15,318 nucleotides of DNA, taken from assembly GCA_031263965.1 (NCBI GenBank), contig JAISES010000060.1, forward strand, positions 1 to 15,318, given 5' to 3'. The translations under genes were made by a program, and so were the position numbers. Of the stretch, positions 7,170-13,560 are shown one piece after another (within the stretch, counting starts at the first letter, position 1; every line of letters starts with the position of its first letter). Source of the DNA: Prevotella sp. (GTDB lineage: Bacteria > Bacteroidota > Bacteroidia > Bacteroidales > Dysgonomonadaceae). The notes beneath the pieces were generated by a model. It saw only the letters and a program-made list of their open reading frames with translations. It did no database searches and was not told where the DNA came from.

Positions 7170-8372
7170 ATGTTAAAACCAATTCCTATAAAAGAAGATC
7201 TGTTTTATATCGGTGTAAATGACCGGACAAAACATCTATTCGAAAACCTGTGGCCCTTACCAAAAGGTGTTTCATACAATTCATACCTGATCTCGGACGA
7301 AAAAACAGCATTGTTTGATACGGTCGACATTTGCTATTCCGATATATTCCTCCAAAAACTGGAAATAGCGCTGGGAGGCAAGACCCTCGATTATCTTATC
7401 ATCAACCATATGGAACCCGACCATTCAGGGTCTCTGGGCTTATTGAAAACCAGATTTCCAAACGTACAGATAGTTGGAAACAAACGTACGGCCGATATGG
7501 TACAGGGATTTTTCGGCATCACGGATGGCGTAAAAATCATTGAAGACGGAGAAGAACTATCCCTGGGTAAACATAAGCTTATATTCTATCTTACACCAAT
7601 GGTTCACTGGCCCGAAACGATGATGACTTACGATACGGTGCATAAAATCATTTTTTCGGGCGACGCATTCGGAACTTTCGGCACTCTTGACGGAGGCATT
7701 ACCGATGCACAACTGCATCCTGAGCGCTATTACGATGAGATGATACGCTATTATTCAAATGTTGTAGGAAAGTTTGGTTCGCCGGTACAAAAAGCGTTGG
7801 AAAAATTAAAAGCTTTTGAGATAAATTACATCTGTTCCACCCACGGTCCTATCTGGACGATGGAAGACCAGATACAAAAAGTTATTGGAATTTATGACAA
7901 ACTTAGCCGCTATCAGGGCGACGAGGGTGTTGTTATTGCATATGGCAGCATGTATGGCAATACAGAGCAAATGGCCGAAACAGTAGCGTACGAATTGGCA
8001 CAGCAAGGCATACGGGAAGTGATCCTGCATAATGTATCGAAACGCTCCCACTCGTACATCATCCGGGATATTTTCAAATATAAAGGCCTTATTGTGGGAT
8101 CGCCAACATACAACAATAAATTATTTCCGGAAGTAGAATATTTATTATCAAAAATAGAAGGACGGGATATGAAGCATCGCCATTTCGGATACTTCGGCTC
8201 GTTTACATGGGCAGGCGCTGCTGTAAAACGGTTAGCCCAATTTGCCCAGGATACAAAGTTTGAAATAGTAGGTTCGCCGGTAGAGATGAAACAAACTATG
8301 CGTCAGGACACCTATGAAGCGTGCATCTCGTTAGGCAGGGCAATGGCCGACAAGCTGAAACAGGACAGATAA
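7170..8372 (+). CDS. A-type flavodiiron protein (flavoprotein, O2/NO reductase)
   Basis: A 400-residue soluble protein with the two-domain layout of flavodiiron proteins. The N-terminal metallo-beta-lactamase-like domain has the diiron ligands: HMEPDH (His80, Glu82, Asp84), His146 in VHWPET, Asp165 in SGDAFG and His225 in STHGP. The C-terminal flavodoxin-like domain starts near 252, with the FMN phosphate loop YGSMYGNTEQMAE (258-270) and SPTYNNKLFPEV further on. There are no extra rubredoxin or flavin-reductase domains, so it is a class A protein that depends on a separate electron donor. Such enzymes reduce O2 to water or NO to N2O and protect anaerobes. Transcribed alone; the stop is followed three bases later by a palindromic element and then a strong hairpin. 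No promoter matching TAnnTTTG was found upstream. Confidence 0.93.
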   Translation: MLKPIPIKEDLFYIGVNDRTKHLFENLWPLPKGVSYNSYLISDEKTALFDTVDICYSDIFLQKLEIALGGKTLDYLIINHMEPDHSGSLGLLKTRFPNVQIVGNKRTADMVQGFFGITDGVKIIEDGEELSLGKHKLIFYLTPMVHWPETMMTYDTVHKIIFSGDAFGTFGTLDGGITDAQLHPERYYDEMIRYYSNVVGKFGSPVQKALEKLKAFEINYICSTHGPIWTMEDQIQKVIGIYDKLSRYQGDEGVVIAYGSMYGNTEQMAETVAYELAQQGIREVILHNVSKRSHSYIIRDIFKYKGLIVGSPTYNNKLFPEVEYLLSKIEGRDMKHRHFGYFGSFTWAGAAVKRLAQFAQDTKFEIVGSPVEMKQTMRQDTYEACISLGRAMADKLKQDR

Positions 8373-8374
8373 TT

Positions 8375-8453
8375 GAGAAACTGTTTGAATTTTATCGAAA
8401 AATATTATTATAGGATTAAAAAAAAATTGTTATAAAATTCAAACAGGTTCTTA
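8375..8453 (+). repeat. dispersed ~80-bp palindromic element, copy 2
   Basis: Arms AGAAACTGTTTGAATTTTAT (8376-8395) and ATAAAATTCAAACAGGTTCT (8432-8451) are complementary at 19 of 20 positions. Between them lies CGAAAAATATTATTATAGGA, matching the core of the copies at 5811 and 10587. Here both arms have changed together (AAA to GAA on the left, TTC on the right), a compensatory change that suggests the fold is maintained. It begins two bases after the flavodiiron stop codon. Confidence 0.88.
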
Positions 8454-8471
8454 CTTTTGAGTATACATCAG

Positions 8472-8507
8472 ACAATAAAAGCTAATCATTCGATTAGCTT
8501 TTATTGT
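8472..8507. terminator. bidirectional hairpin terminator
   Basis: A perfect inverted repeat: ACAATAAAAGCTAATC (8472-8487), loop ATTC, GATTAGCTTTTATTGT (8492-8507). It stands between the convergent flavodiiron (plus) and beta-barrel (minus) genes, and the AT-rich lower stem gives U-rich ends in both directions, so it can serve both. Confidence 0.82.
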
Positions 8508-8528
8508 TTAAGCAGTGCGCCGTTGTTT

Positions 8529-9089
8529 TTAGAATACAATGCTAACACCAAATTCTGTTTGGGCAAGATCGAAGTCCAGACCAAAGTTGTTAGATTTAGC
8601 GCCACCTACTTTTAGATGTTGATAACCTATAAACCCAAATTTGCCGGTAAGCGCTATCTTATCAGACACATTAACGGCAACACCGGGTCTAAGGCCTGCT
8701 TCCCATACATTAGTTTTAACATTTCCTGTCTTAGCATAAGTATAAGAACCACCACCATCGAAAAACAGGCTGCCTATATTACCTTTAAGAAAAGAATAAC
8801 GTAAAAACGGATTTACGGTAAATGCATTTTTACCACCAATATTCAAGCCGTCGATTTTAATAACATTGGTTTTATTCGCATAGCCCAACCTAACACCGAT
8901 TCCCAGATTTTCTGTAAATACATAGCCAATCTCAGGAACGATTTTAAAAGAGGTTTCTCTATCACCTCCATTTACTTTGACACTATTTATACCTAGTGAA
9001 CCGCCAACCCAGACTTGACCAACTTCCTGAGCCGAAATTGTTGTTGCTAAACCCAACATAATAGCAAGAGTAAAAAATAATCTTTTCAT
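8529..9089 (-). CDS. outer-membrane beta-barrel protein with signal peptide
   Basis: A 186-residue precursor. The N-terminus MKRLFFTLAIMLGLATTISA is a clear Sec signal peptide, with cleavage probably after ISA (before QEVGQV). The rest consists of alternating hydrophobic/polar strands with Gly and aromatic girdle residues (VWVGGSLGIN, IVPEIGYVFTENLGIGVRLGYA, AFTVNPFLRYSF, FGVSIVF). It ends in Phe, as expected of a small eight-stranded barrel of the OmpA/OmpW-like 'outer membrane protein beta-barrel' type. No ligand or enzymatic site is visible. It is monocistronic, with its own -33/-7 promoter at 9134-9164 and a strong hairpin after the stop. Divergent from the AraC-type gene, so regulation by that protein is possible but not shown. 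Function unknown. Confidence 0.85.
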   Translation of the reverse strand: MKRLFFTLAIMLGLATTISAQEVGQVWVGGSLGINSVKVNGGDRETSFKIVPEIGYVFTENLGIGVRLGYANKTNVIKIDGLNIGGKNAFTVNPFLRYSFLKGNIGSLFFDGGGSYTYAKTGNVKTNVWEAGLRPGVAVNVSDKIALTGKFGFIGYQHLKVGGAKSNNFGLDFDLAQTEFGVSIVF

Positions 9090-9133
9090 AACTTTCTTTT
9101 TTAGTTTGTGAATATCTATTTATTAATTCATGG

Positions 9134-9164
9134 CAAAGATGGGGCAATTCAGCATGTCGGCAAA
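9134..9164 (-). promoter_or_regulatory. -33/-7 promoter of the beta-barrel gene
   Basis: On the minus strand, TTTG (9164-9161) is followed after exactly 19 bp by CATCTTTG (9141-9134), one mismatch from TAnnTTTG. This matches the Bacteroidetes sigma factor consensus and spacing. The expected RNA start is near 9127, leaving a leader of nearly 40 bases. Confidence 0.65.
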
Positions 9165-9219
9165 GCCCTAATAATCCATAAAAACGTCCTATTATTCTTA
9201 TTTTATCCTTCTTATTTTT

Positions 9220-9237
9220 GGTTTAGCCCGCTAAACC
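9220..9237. repeat. TTTAGC/GCTAAA palindrome, copy 1
   Basis: GGTTTAGC, CC, GCTAAACC forms an 8-bp perfect stem around two bases. A sister palindrome lies at 10531-10548 on the other side of the AraC gene. Both are followed by a weakly similar stretch (AAAAAG..., then CTGAAA..., then TATAAAAAA or CATAAAAAA). A role as operator or mobile-repeat end is open. Confidence 0.65.
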
Positions 9238-9287
9238 TGCATGCAAAAAGAACAGAATCCATCTGAAATACCTATAAAAAATCTGCT

Positions 9288-9323
9288 GTAAAATTCAATC
9301 AGCTTCTTAAAAACTGTTTAAAT
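9288..9323 (+). repeat. abutting end fragments of the ~80-bp palindromic element
   Basis: GTAAAATTCAATCAGCTTCTTA (9288-9309) resembles the right end of copy 2 (TAAAATTCAAACAGGTTCTTA), and the following AAAACTGTTTAAAT resembles the left end. The two ends therefore lie back to back rather than around a core, as if a right end met a left end of another unit. Confidence 0.5.
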
Positions 9324-9389
9324 CTACATATATTACTTATCATTAGACTCTAAAATACGATCAGCGAAAGTTTATTACAATAAAAACTT

Positions 9390-9397
9390 TAAATTTG
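9390..9397 (+). promoter_or_regulatory. candidate -7 box for the AraC-type gene
   Basis: TAAATTTG matches TAnnTTTG exactly, 24 bases before the ATG at 9422. It overlaps a possible in-frame TTG start at 9395, which argues that translation begins at 9422 instead. No clear -33 box was found. Confidence 0.5.
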
Positions 9398-9421
9398 CCG
9401 CCTGAAAACAGAGACAAACAT

Positions 9422-10303
9422 ATGAAACTTGCAAAAATACAGCTCGAAGATATATCTGAATACATTGATCCTTACGCTATTAAGAATTTTATAATATCGG
9501 ATCAGGCCGTTATATTCCCCCCTATTTCATCGAAATTTCCTTTTGTGTTGGACGGACTCGCTTTTGCCATATGTGTAAATGGTACAGCCCGGATGAAGAT
9601 AAACTTCAAAGAGTATGACATTAAAAAGAATACAATTATTACAATTATGCCATATTTCGTTACTGAGTTTATACAAAAAAGCGACAATCTCATGTTGGAA
9701 TTCCTGATCTTTTCAGTAGATTTTATTACAGAGATACCATCTGCTTCAAACTTTGACATATCCCAAAGCATTATACAGACATCCTGCCTGCAAATATCAG
9801 AAGATGAGGCCGGCAGATACCTGGAATTTCATTCTTTTATAGTAAAACAGTATAAAAGGAGGGACCACCCTTACAGGAAAGAACTAGCTAAAAGCCTTCT
9901 ATATGCTATGTTGACCGAAATAGGAAGTATATATTATAAACAAATGAAAACTGATATAAATGGAAATAAGTCACAGACATCTCATCAGGGAGAATTATTA
10001 TACCGTTTTTTGGGCCTATTGCTTCAATTCCAAAAACAGGAACGATCCATACAATTTTACGCAGACAAAATGTGCCTCACCCCGAAATATCTTTCCACTG
10101 TGGTTAAAGAACGGACAGGACGTACCGCTTTTATGTGGATCAATGAAGCTATCGTATCATCCATAAAGCATATGCTTAAAACTACGGATAAGACCATATT
10201 GCAAATATCAGAGGAATTAAACTTCCCGAATGCATCATTTTTTGGACGTTTTTTCAAGAAGCATACAGGTATGACTCCGGTAGAATACAGAGAAAGTAAA
10301 TAG
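9422..10303 (+). CDS. AraC/XylS-family transcriptional regulator
   Basis: A 293-residue protein from the ATG at 9422; a TTG nine codons upstream lies inside the likely -7 box and was rejected. Residues 1 to about 160 form a cupin-like sensing region (VNGTARMKINFKEYDI, near 52-67), without recognisable ligand residues. The C-terminal AraC DNA-binding domain spans about 195-293. Its first helix-turn-helix is near 209-231 (IQFYADKMCLTPKYLSTVVK), and its second near 257-280 (ILQISEELNFPNASFFGRFF), ending in the typical HTGMTPVEYR. It probably activates or represses nearby genes in response to a small molecule. The divergent beta-barrel gene is the closest candidate target, but no operator repeats could be assigned. 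It stands alone and is followed by hairpins. Confidence 0.92.
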   Translation: MKLAKIQLEDISEYIDPYAIKNFIISDQAVIFPPISSKFPFVLDGLAFAICVNGTARMKINFKEYDIKKNTIITIMPYFVTEFIQKSDNLMLEFLIFSVDFITEIPSASNFDISQSIIQTSCLQISEDEAGRYLEFHSFIVKQYKRRDHPYRKELAKSLLYAMLTEIGSIYYKQMKTDINGNKSQTSHQGELLYRFLGLLLQFQKQERSIQFYADKMCLTPKYLSTVVKERTGRTAFMWINEAIVSSIKHMLKTTDKTILQISEELNFPNASFFGRFFKKHTGMTPVEYRESK

Positions 10304-10305
10304 GG

Positions 10306-10369
10306 AACCGGTATATATGAAACTGGTTACCAAAGAAAAGGGTGCAAGAGTAGTAACAGCCCCTTTTTT
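10306..10369 (+). terminator. hairpins after the AraC-type gene
   Basis: Three bases after the stop, AACCGGT (10306-10312) can pair with ACTGGTT (10322-10328), with one G-U. A second stem, AAAAGGG (10336-10342) with CCCTTTT (10361-10367), ends in a T-run (10364-10369), as expected of a rho-independent terminator, although its loop of 18 bases is long. Confidence 0.55.
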
Positions 10370-10429
10370 ATATCAGAGTTCTGAGTACATGACAAAAAAT
10401 TGCAACCTTATTATTATCAACAATATGCT

Positions 10430-10513
10430 GCCCTTTCAGGTAGGGCGTCGTTTCATTCACATTCGAAATCGTAGGGCGTTGCCCTACGCTAATATATTTC
10501 GCTCTTTCAGAGC
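10430..10513. repeat. cluster of three short palindromes in the AraC-RDD spacer
   Basis: Three small hairpins follow one another: GCCCT with AGGGC (10430-10446), CGTAGGGC with GCCCTACG around GTT (10470-10488), and GCTCT with AGAGC around TTC (10501-10513). The middle one plus CTAATATATTTCGC looks like a repeat type I recall from Bacteroidetes spacers. The short frame running through it is not a believable gene. Confidence 0.65.
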
Positions 10514-10530
10514 TATTTATATAACATTTA

Positions 10531-10548
10531 GATTTAGCGGGCTAAACC
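10531..10548. repeat. TTTAGC/GCTAAA palindrome, copy 2
   Basis: GATTTAGC, GG, GCTAAACC is nearly the inverse complement of the palindrome at 9220-9237, with the central bases changed from CC to GG. The two copies bracket the AraC-type gene and its spacers. Confidence 0.65.
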
Positions 10549-10586
10549 TAAAGTAAAAAGGGAAAAATACGCTGAAAAGAGCATAA

Positions 10587-10652
10587 AAAAATTACTAAGA
10601 AGTCTTTTTCTAATCCTGTAATAATATTTTTCGCTAAAATTAAAACAGTTTC
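10587..10652 (-). repeat. dispersed ~80-bp palindromic element, copy 3, one arm lost
   Basis: On the minus strand it reads GAAACTGTTTTAATTTTAGC, then the core GAAAAATATTATTACAGGAT, then GACTTCTTAGTAATTTT. It is almost identical to the copy at 5811 over about 60 bases. The distal arm (AAACAGTTTCT) is missing and replaced by sequence leading to the TTTAGC palindrome. Its proximal end touches the TAA stop of the RDD gene. Confidence 0.85.
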
Positions 10653-11399
10653 TTATGTTTCCTGCAGAGCCAGAAAATTGTAATCGCTGACGATTTTCCG
10701 GAGGAATATCCTGTCCGGCCCATCATAGACGTAACCTGTAATAGATTTTATCTTGTCTGCCAAACGTTGGTTGAAGTATTCGTTGTACTGCATCCGTTCG
10801 TCGTCAATAATTGTGCGGATAGTTTGTATATCCTTGTCCGACAGTCGGTCAAGGATATCGCTATAGCTGACTTTGTAGTCGTCGCGAAAGTCCAGGCCGG
10901 CTAGTTTCAGTTGTTTGTTTTTGGCATCCAACCTTAGGTCTATAACGGTAGTTCCCGCCAGATAATCGCCAAGACGTTGGGATTTTTTCGTAACGGCTAT
11001 CATTATTACTGCAAGCAGCCAGTAGGTAAGCGGGAAATCTACTAATCTGAATAACCATCGAAGCAGGTATGAAGTGCCGGAAGGAGCTGTGCCGTCTACA
11101 TTTACGACCCGTATTTTGACAATCATCTTACCTATGCTTTGTCCATGATTGTATGTTTCCATCAACAGGTCGTAGAATAGGATAGGGAAAGTGATGACTA
11201 TGACAAAGAAGATCATAAGCCCATTGTCCGAAAAAGCGCTGAATAAGCTTTCACCGGCTAATGAGGCTATTCCTGCCCACCCTAAATACCAGATGAAGAT
11301 AACAACCCAGTCGATAATATAGGCCAGAATACGATACCCTACGCCCGCCGTTTCGTAATCTATAGTAACATTTTGTGTCGTTTGAACTTCGATATTCAT
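10653..11399 (-). CDS. RDD-family membrane protein
   Basis: A 248-residue inner-membrane protein. The RDD domain fills about residues 8-155: GVGYRILAYIIDW near the first helix (Arg23, Asp30), a second helix pair around 60-80, NHGQSIGKMIVKIRVV near 84-99, and QRLGDYLAGTTVIDL near 141-155. The remaining 90 residues are soluble and charged (YSDILDRLSDKDIQTIRTIIDDERMQ), an extension beyond the minimal RDD domain. RDD proteins are thought to act in transport or as small-molecule or ion-related membrane components; the substrate is unknown. It is divergent from the SpoIIM-like operon, whose members commonly accompany RDD genes, so it probably belongs to the same functional set. Its upstream region from 11402 is the 39-bp duplicated segment, two bases before the ATG. 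Confidence 0.9.
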   Translation of the reverse strand: MNIEVQTTQNVTIDYETAGVGYRILAYIIDWVVIFIWYLGWAGIASLAGESLFSAFSDNGLMIFFVIVITFPILFYDLLMETYNHGQSIGKMIVKIRVVNVDGTAPSGTSYLLRWLFRLVDFPLTYWLLAVIMIAVTKKSQRLGDYLAGTTVIDLRLDAKNKQLKLAGLDFRDDYKVSYSDILDRLSDKDIQTIRTIIDDERMQYNEYFNQRLADKIKSITGYVYDGPDRIFLRKIVSDYNFLALQET

Positions 11400-11401
11400 A
11401 C

Positions 11402-11440
11402 TAAGTTCTATAAAATAATTATTGTCGTATCTGATTGTTC
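11402..11440 (+). repeat. 39-bp segment duplicated in inverted orientation at 776-814
   Basis: Identical over 39 bases to the minus strand of 776-814. It directly precedes the RDD start codon (minus strand), so it forms that gene's leader or promoter region. In the other copy it lies in a spacer next to the lipoprotein remnant. Both copies adjoin a CATTGCGAG-type repeat on the same side. Confidence 0.9.
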
Positions 11441-11442
11441 AA

Positions 11443-11627
11443 TTTATATGTTCAATTTATTTATACTATGTACAGACTTGTAGTCTGTGTGTTGCACAAC
11501 TCTTCGAGCGGGACACGGACAAATGTCCACGCCAGCGGGGGGGGACCCGAAGCAATCCAATTACTTCTTCCTTCTGGGTTGCTTCACCTTTCAGGCTCGC
11601 AATGACGAGAGAAATTGAACATATAAA
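11443..11627. repeat. 185-bp composite repeat with 16-bp terminal inverted repeats
   Basis: The ends TTTATATGTTCAATTT (11443-11458) and AAATTGAACATATAAA (11612-11627) are perfect inverted repeats. Inside are an ACAGACT/AGTCTGT hairpin (11472-11488), a GGACA/TGTCC hairpin (11517-11528) and an eight-G run (11537-11544). Then comes the right two-thirds of the CATTGCGAG-type repeat: GAAGCAATCC (11549-11558) pairing with GGGTTGCTTC (11576-11585), and CTCGCAATGACG further on. The left CATTGCGAG arm is missing. It looks like a MITE or a mosaic of repeats; no coding capacity. Confidence 0.7.
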
Positions 11628-11733
11628 CACGTTATTTATTTTTATCAATTCCTTATATAATAAGGATAAACGACAAAATTAATTTATTTGAATGATTCTT
11701 AGCTTATTTTTTCATTCTTTTTGCTCAAAGAGT

Positions 11734-11741
11734 TATATTTG
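11734..11741 (+). promoter_or_regulatory. candidate -7 box of the SpoIIM-like operon
   Basis: TATATTTG matches TAnnTTTG exactly and lies 32 bases before the ATG at 11774, giving an expected leader of about 25 bases. No exact TTTG is found at the right distance upstream, only a T-rich stretch. Confidence 0.55.
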
Positions 11742-11773
11742 CGCTATAAACTAGAATAGCCGGTCATTGTTTG

Positions 11774-12760
11774 ATGAGAGAAGCCGTATTTGTAAAACAG
11801 AACAGAGAGAAATGGCAACAGATTGATAGCCGGACTCAACATAAAGATATTTCGGCTGAAACATTAGCAGATAATTTTATCGAACTTACGGATGACCTTT
11901 CGTATGCCAGGACTTTTTATCCCAAATCGCAGACGGTAAAGTATCTGAACCAGCTTACAGGGAGATATTTCATTAATATATATCAATATCGTAAAAAGGA
12001 GAAAAACCGTTTTTTGCGTTTTTGGATAGAAGAGCTTCCGCTTATTATGTACAAGTGCCGGAAGCACATGCTCTATTCTTTTATTTTTATGTTGGCAGGC
12101 GTTGCACTTGGTATTTTTTCCCAACAGCAGGATTCTACATTTGCCGGTCTCATACTTGGGCCGGGTTATGTAAACCAGACTTTGGAGAATATCGAAAGCG
12201 GCGATCCGATGGCTATCTACAAAAGTACCGATCAGGCTCCCATGTTTTTCTTTATATCTACCAACAACATCAAGGTAGCGTTTATTGCTTTTATATTCGG
12301 AATATTTTGTTCTGTGGGGACTGTTTGGGTATTGTTTTCGAATGGCATAATGCTGGGCGTTTTCCAGTATTTCTTTTATAAAAAAGGGTTGTTGCTGACT
12401 TCTGCAATGTCTATCTGGCTACACGGCACGTTAGAGATTTCAGCTATTATCATAGCCGGAGGGGCAGGAATGATACTTGGAAACAGTATTTTATTTCCAG
12501 GCACTTACAAGCGGATCTATTCGATACAGAAGGCCGCTAAGGATGCTGTAAAAGTTGTGGTCGGACTGATTCCTGTATTTCTTGTCGCTGCCTTTATAGA
12601 GAGTTATCTGACCCGCATGACGGAAATGCCTGTCTATTTCAATCTGATAATAATCGGGCTTTCGGCCTTATTCATTATATGGTACTTTTTTTATTATCCT
12701 TATTATTTAAATAAAAAACGCAATGGAAAAGATCAAATTGTACGAGACCCGGGATTTTAG
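11774..12760 (+). CDS. SpoIIM-family (stage II sporulation protein M-like) membrane protein
   Basis: A 328-residue inner-membrane protein starting at the ATG at 11774; a TTG directly before it is less likely. The N-terminal soluble part opens with MREAVFVKQNREKW, the usual opening in this family, and is followed by several membrane helices. Conserved family features include STNNIKVAFIAFIFGIFCSVG, the NGIMLGVFQYF segment and WLHGTLEISAIIIAGGAGM. In Gram-positive spore formers the family acts with SpoIID and SpoIIP in engulfment. In non-sporulating Bacteroidetes it is found in a membrane-protein cluster with RDD, DUF4129, DUF4350, MoxR and DUF58 proteins, of unknown role. First gene of the operon; its last 38 bases overlap the next gene in another frame. 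Confidence 0.9.
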   Translation: MREAVFVKQNREKWQQIDSRTQHKDISAETLADNFIELTDDLSYARTFYPKSQTVKYLNQLTGRYFINIYQYRKKEKNRFLRFWIEELPLIMYKCRKHMLYSFIFMLAGVALGIFSQQQDSTFAGLILGPGYVNQTLENIESGDPMAIYKSTDQAPMFFFISTNNIKVAFIAFIFGIFCSVGTVWVLFSNGIMLGVFQYFFYKKGLLLTSAMSIWLHGTLEISAIIIAGGAGMILGNSILFPGTYKRIYSIQKAAKDAVKVVVGLIPVFLVAAFIESYLTRMTEMPVYFNLIIIGLSALFIIWYFFYYPYYLNKKRNGKDQIVRDPGF

Positions 12761-13550
12761 CGGTAATTTCGATACTACGCTAAACTTCATTAAACAAAAT
12801 TACGGGGCAATCTTAAAACCTCTTCTTATCGTTATACCTGTCATATTGCTTGCTGTTTATCTTCAGCCCAATACAAGCGATATTCAAATCGATTACAGCA
12901 ACCCTTTGGCGACTTATGCTGAACTATTTACATTCAAATTTTTCCTGTCCGCCTTTTTAATCGGGGTATCGTTATTTATTGTTATGCTGTATACTACGTG
13001 CTATATGGCGGAATACGCCAAGTCAGCGGATGGAAAAGTTAATACCGCTAATGTCTGGCCTAAAGTATTCGGCGCTATACTTCCGGTTTTTGCGGCTTCC
13101 ATAATTTATTCTGTTCTGGTCGCTATAGGTTTTGTCCTTTGTATTATTCCGGGTATTATTATAGCTGTTTATCTGTACTTCTATATGTACGTATATATTG
13201 TAGAAGACAGAGGTGTAGTAGATAGCCTTCAACGCAGTTACGAATTGGTTAAAGGAAACTGGTGGGTAACCCTTGGGTATCTTATCGTATTTGGTATCAT
13301 ATCTTATCTTTTAAGCCTTGTATTTGCCATCCCTTCGCTATTCGTTACTATGGGGGCGTTTATGCAGATCGATTTCTTTACGAGTGATGTATTCATATAT
13401 ATAACATCCCTTATAAGCAGCATAGGGGAAGTATTGGTATATCCTATCTGGTATATAGCCGGAGGTGTTATGTATTTTAGCTACAGAAACCAACTGGAGG
13501 GTCTCGATATGGAATCGGATATAGACAATATCGGCGGGTCTCAATATTAA
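12723..13550 (+). CDS. multi-pass membrane protein (YciC/GPDPase-membrane-domain-like)
   Basis: A 275-residue protein with about six hydrophobic helices. It opens MEKIKLYETRDFSGNFDTTL, then a helix around LLIVIPVILLAVYL. Later segments such as VLCIIPGIIIAVYLYFYMYVYIVEDRG, followed by SLQRSYELVKGNWW, are the pattern shared by YciC, DUF975/DUF4013-like and glycerophosphodiesterase membrane-domain proteins: a Pro-Gly-bent helix, then an amphipathic Ser-x-x-Leu-x-x-Gly-x-Trp turn. No enzymatic domain is present. The start overlaps the previous gene by 38 bases; the N-terminal sequence looks native, so the overlap is probably real and implies coupled translation. Molecular function unknown. Confidence 0.8.
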   Translation: MEKIKLYETRDFSGNFDTTLNFIKQNYGAILKPLLIVIPVILLAVYLQPNTSDIQIDYSNPLATYAELFTFKFFLSAFLIGVSLFIVMLYTTCYMAEYAKSADGKVNTANVWPKVFGAILPVFAASIIYSVLVAIGFVLCIIPGIIIAVYLYFYMYVYIVEDRGVVDSLQRSYELVKGNWWVTLGYLIVFGIISYLLSLVFAIPSLFVTMGAFMQIDFFTSDVFIYITSLISSIGEVLVYPIWYIAGGVMYFSYRNQLEGLDMESDIDNIGGSQY

Positions 13551-13560
13551 TTCCTGTAAA

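Noticed and set aside
9395..9421. TTG start for the AraC-type gene nine codons upstream.
   Set aside because: The TTG is part of the probable -7 box TAAATTTG, so it would not be in the transcript; the ATG at 9422 is preferred.
9422..10548. AraC gene as cargo of a transposon bounded by the TTTAGC palindromes.
   Set aside because: No transposase and no target duplications were seen, and the palindromes are short; kept only as a repeat observation.
10317..10556. A 79-codon plus-strand frame after the AraC-type gene.
   Set aside because: It covers terminator hairpins and three short palindromes; composition and position fit repeat DNA rather than a gene.
5811..10652. CRISPR array made of the repeated AGAAACTGTTT sequences.
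   Set aside because: Copies are far apart, in both orientations, internally palindromic over 80 bases, and without regular spacers or cas genes.
11422..11682. Open frames on both strands of the RDD/SpoIIM spacer.
   Set aside because: They run through the composite repeat, with hairpins and an eight-G run, and resemble no protein family.
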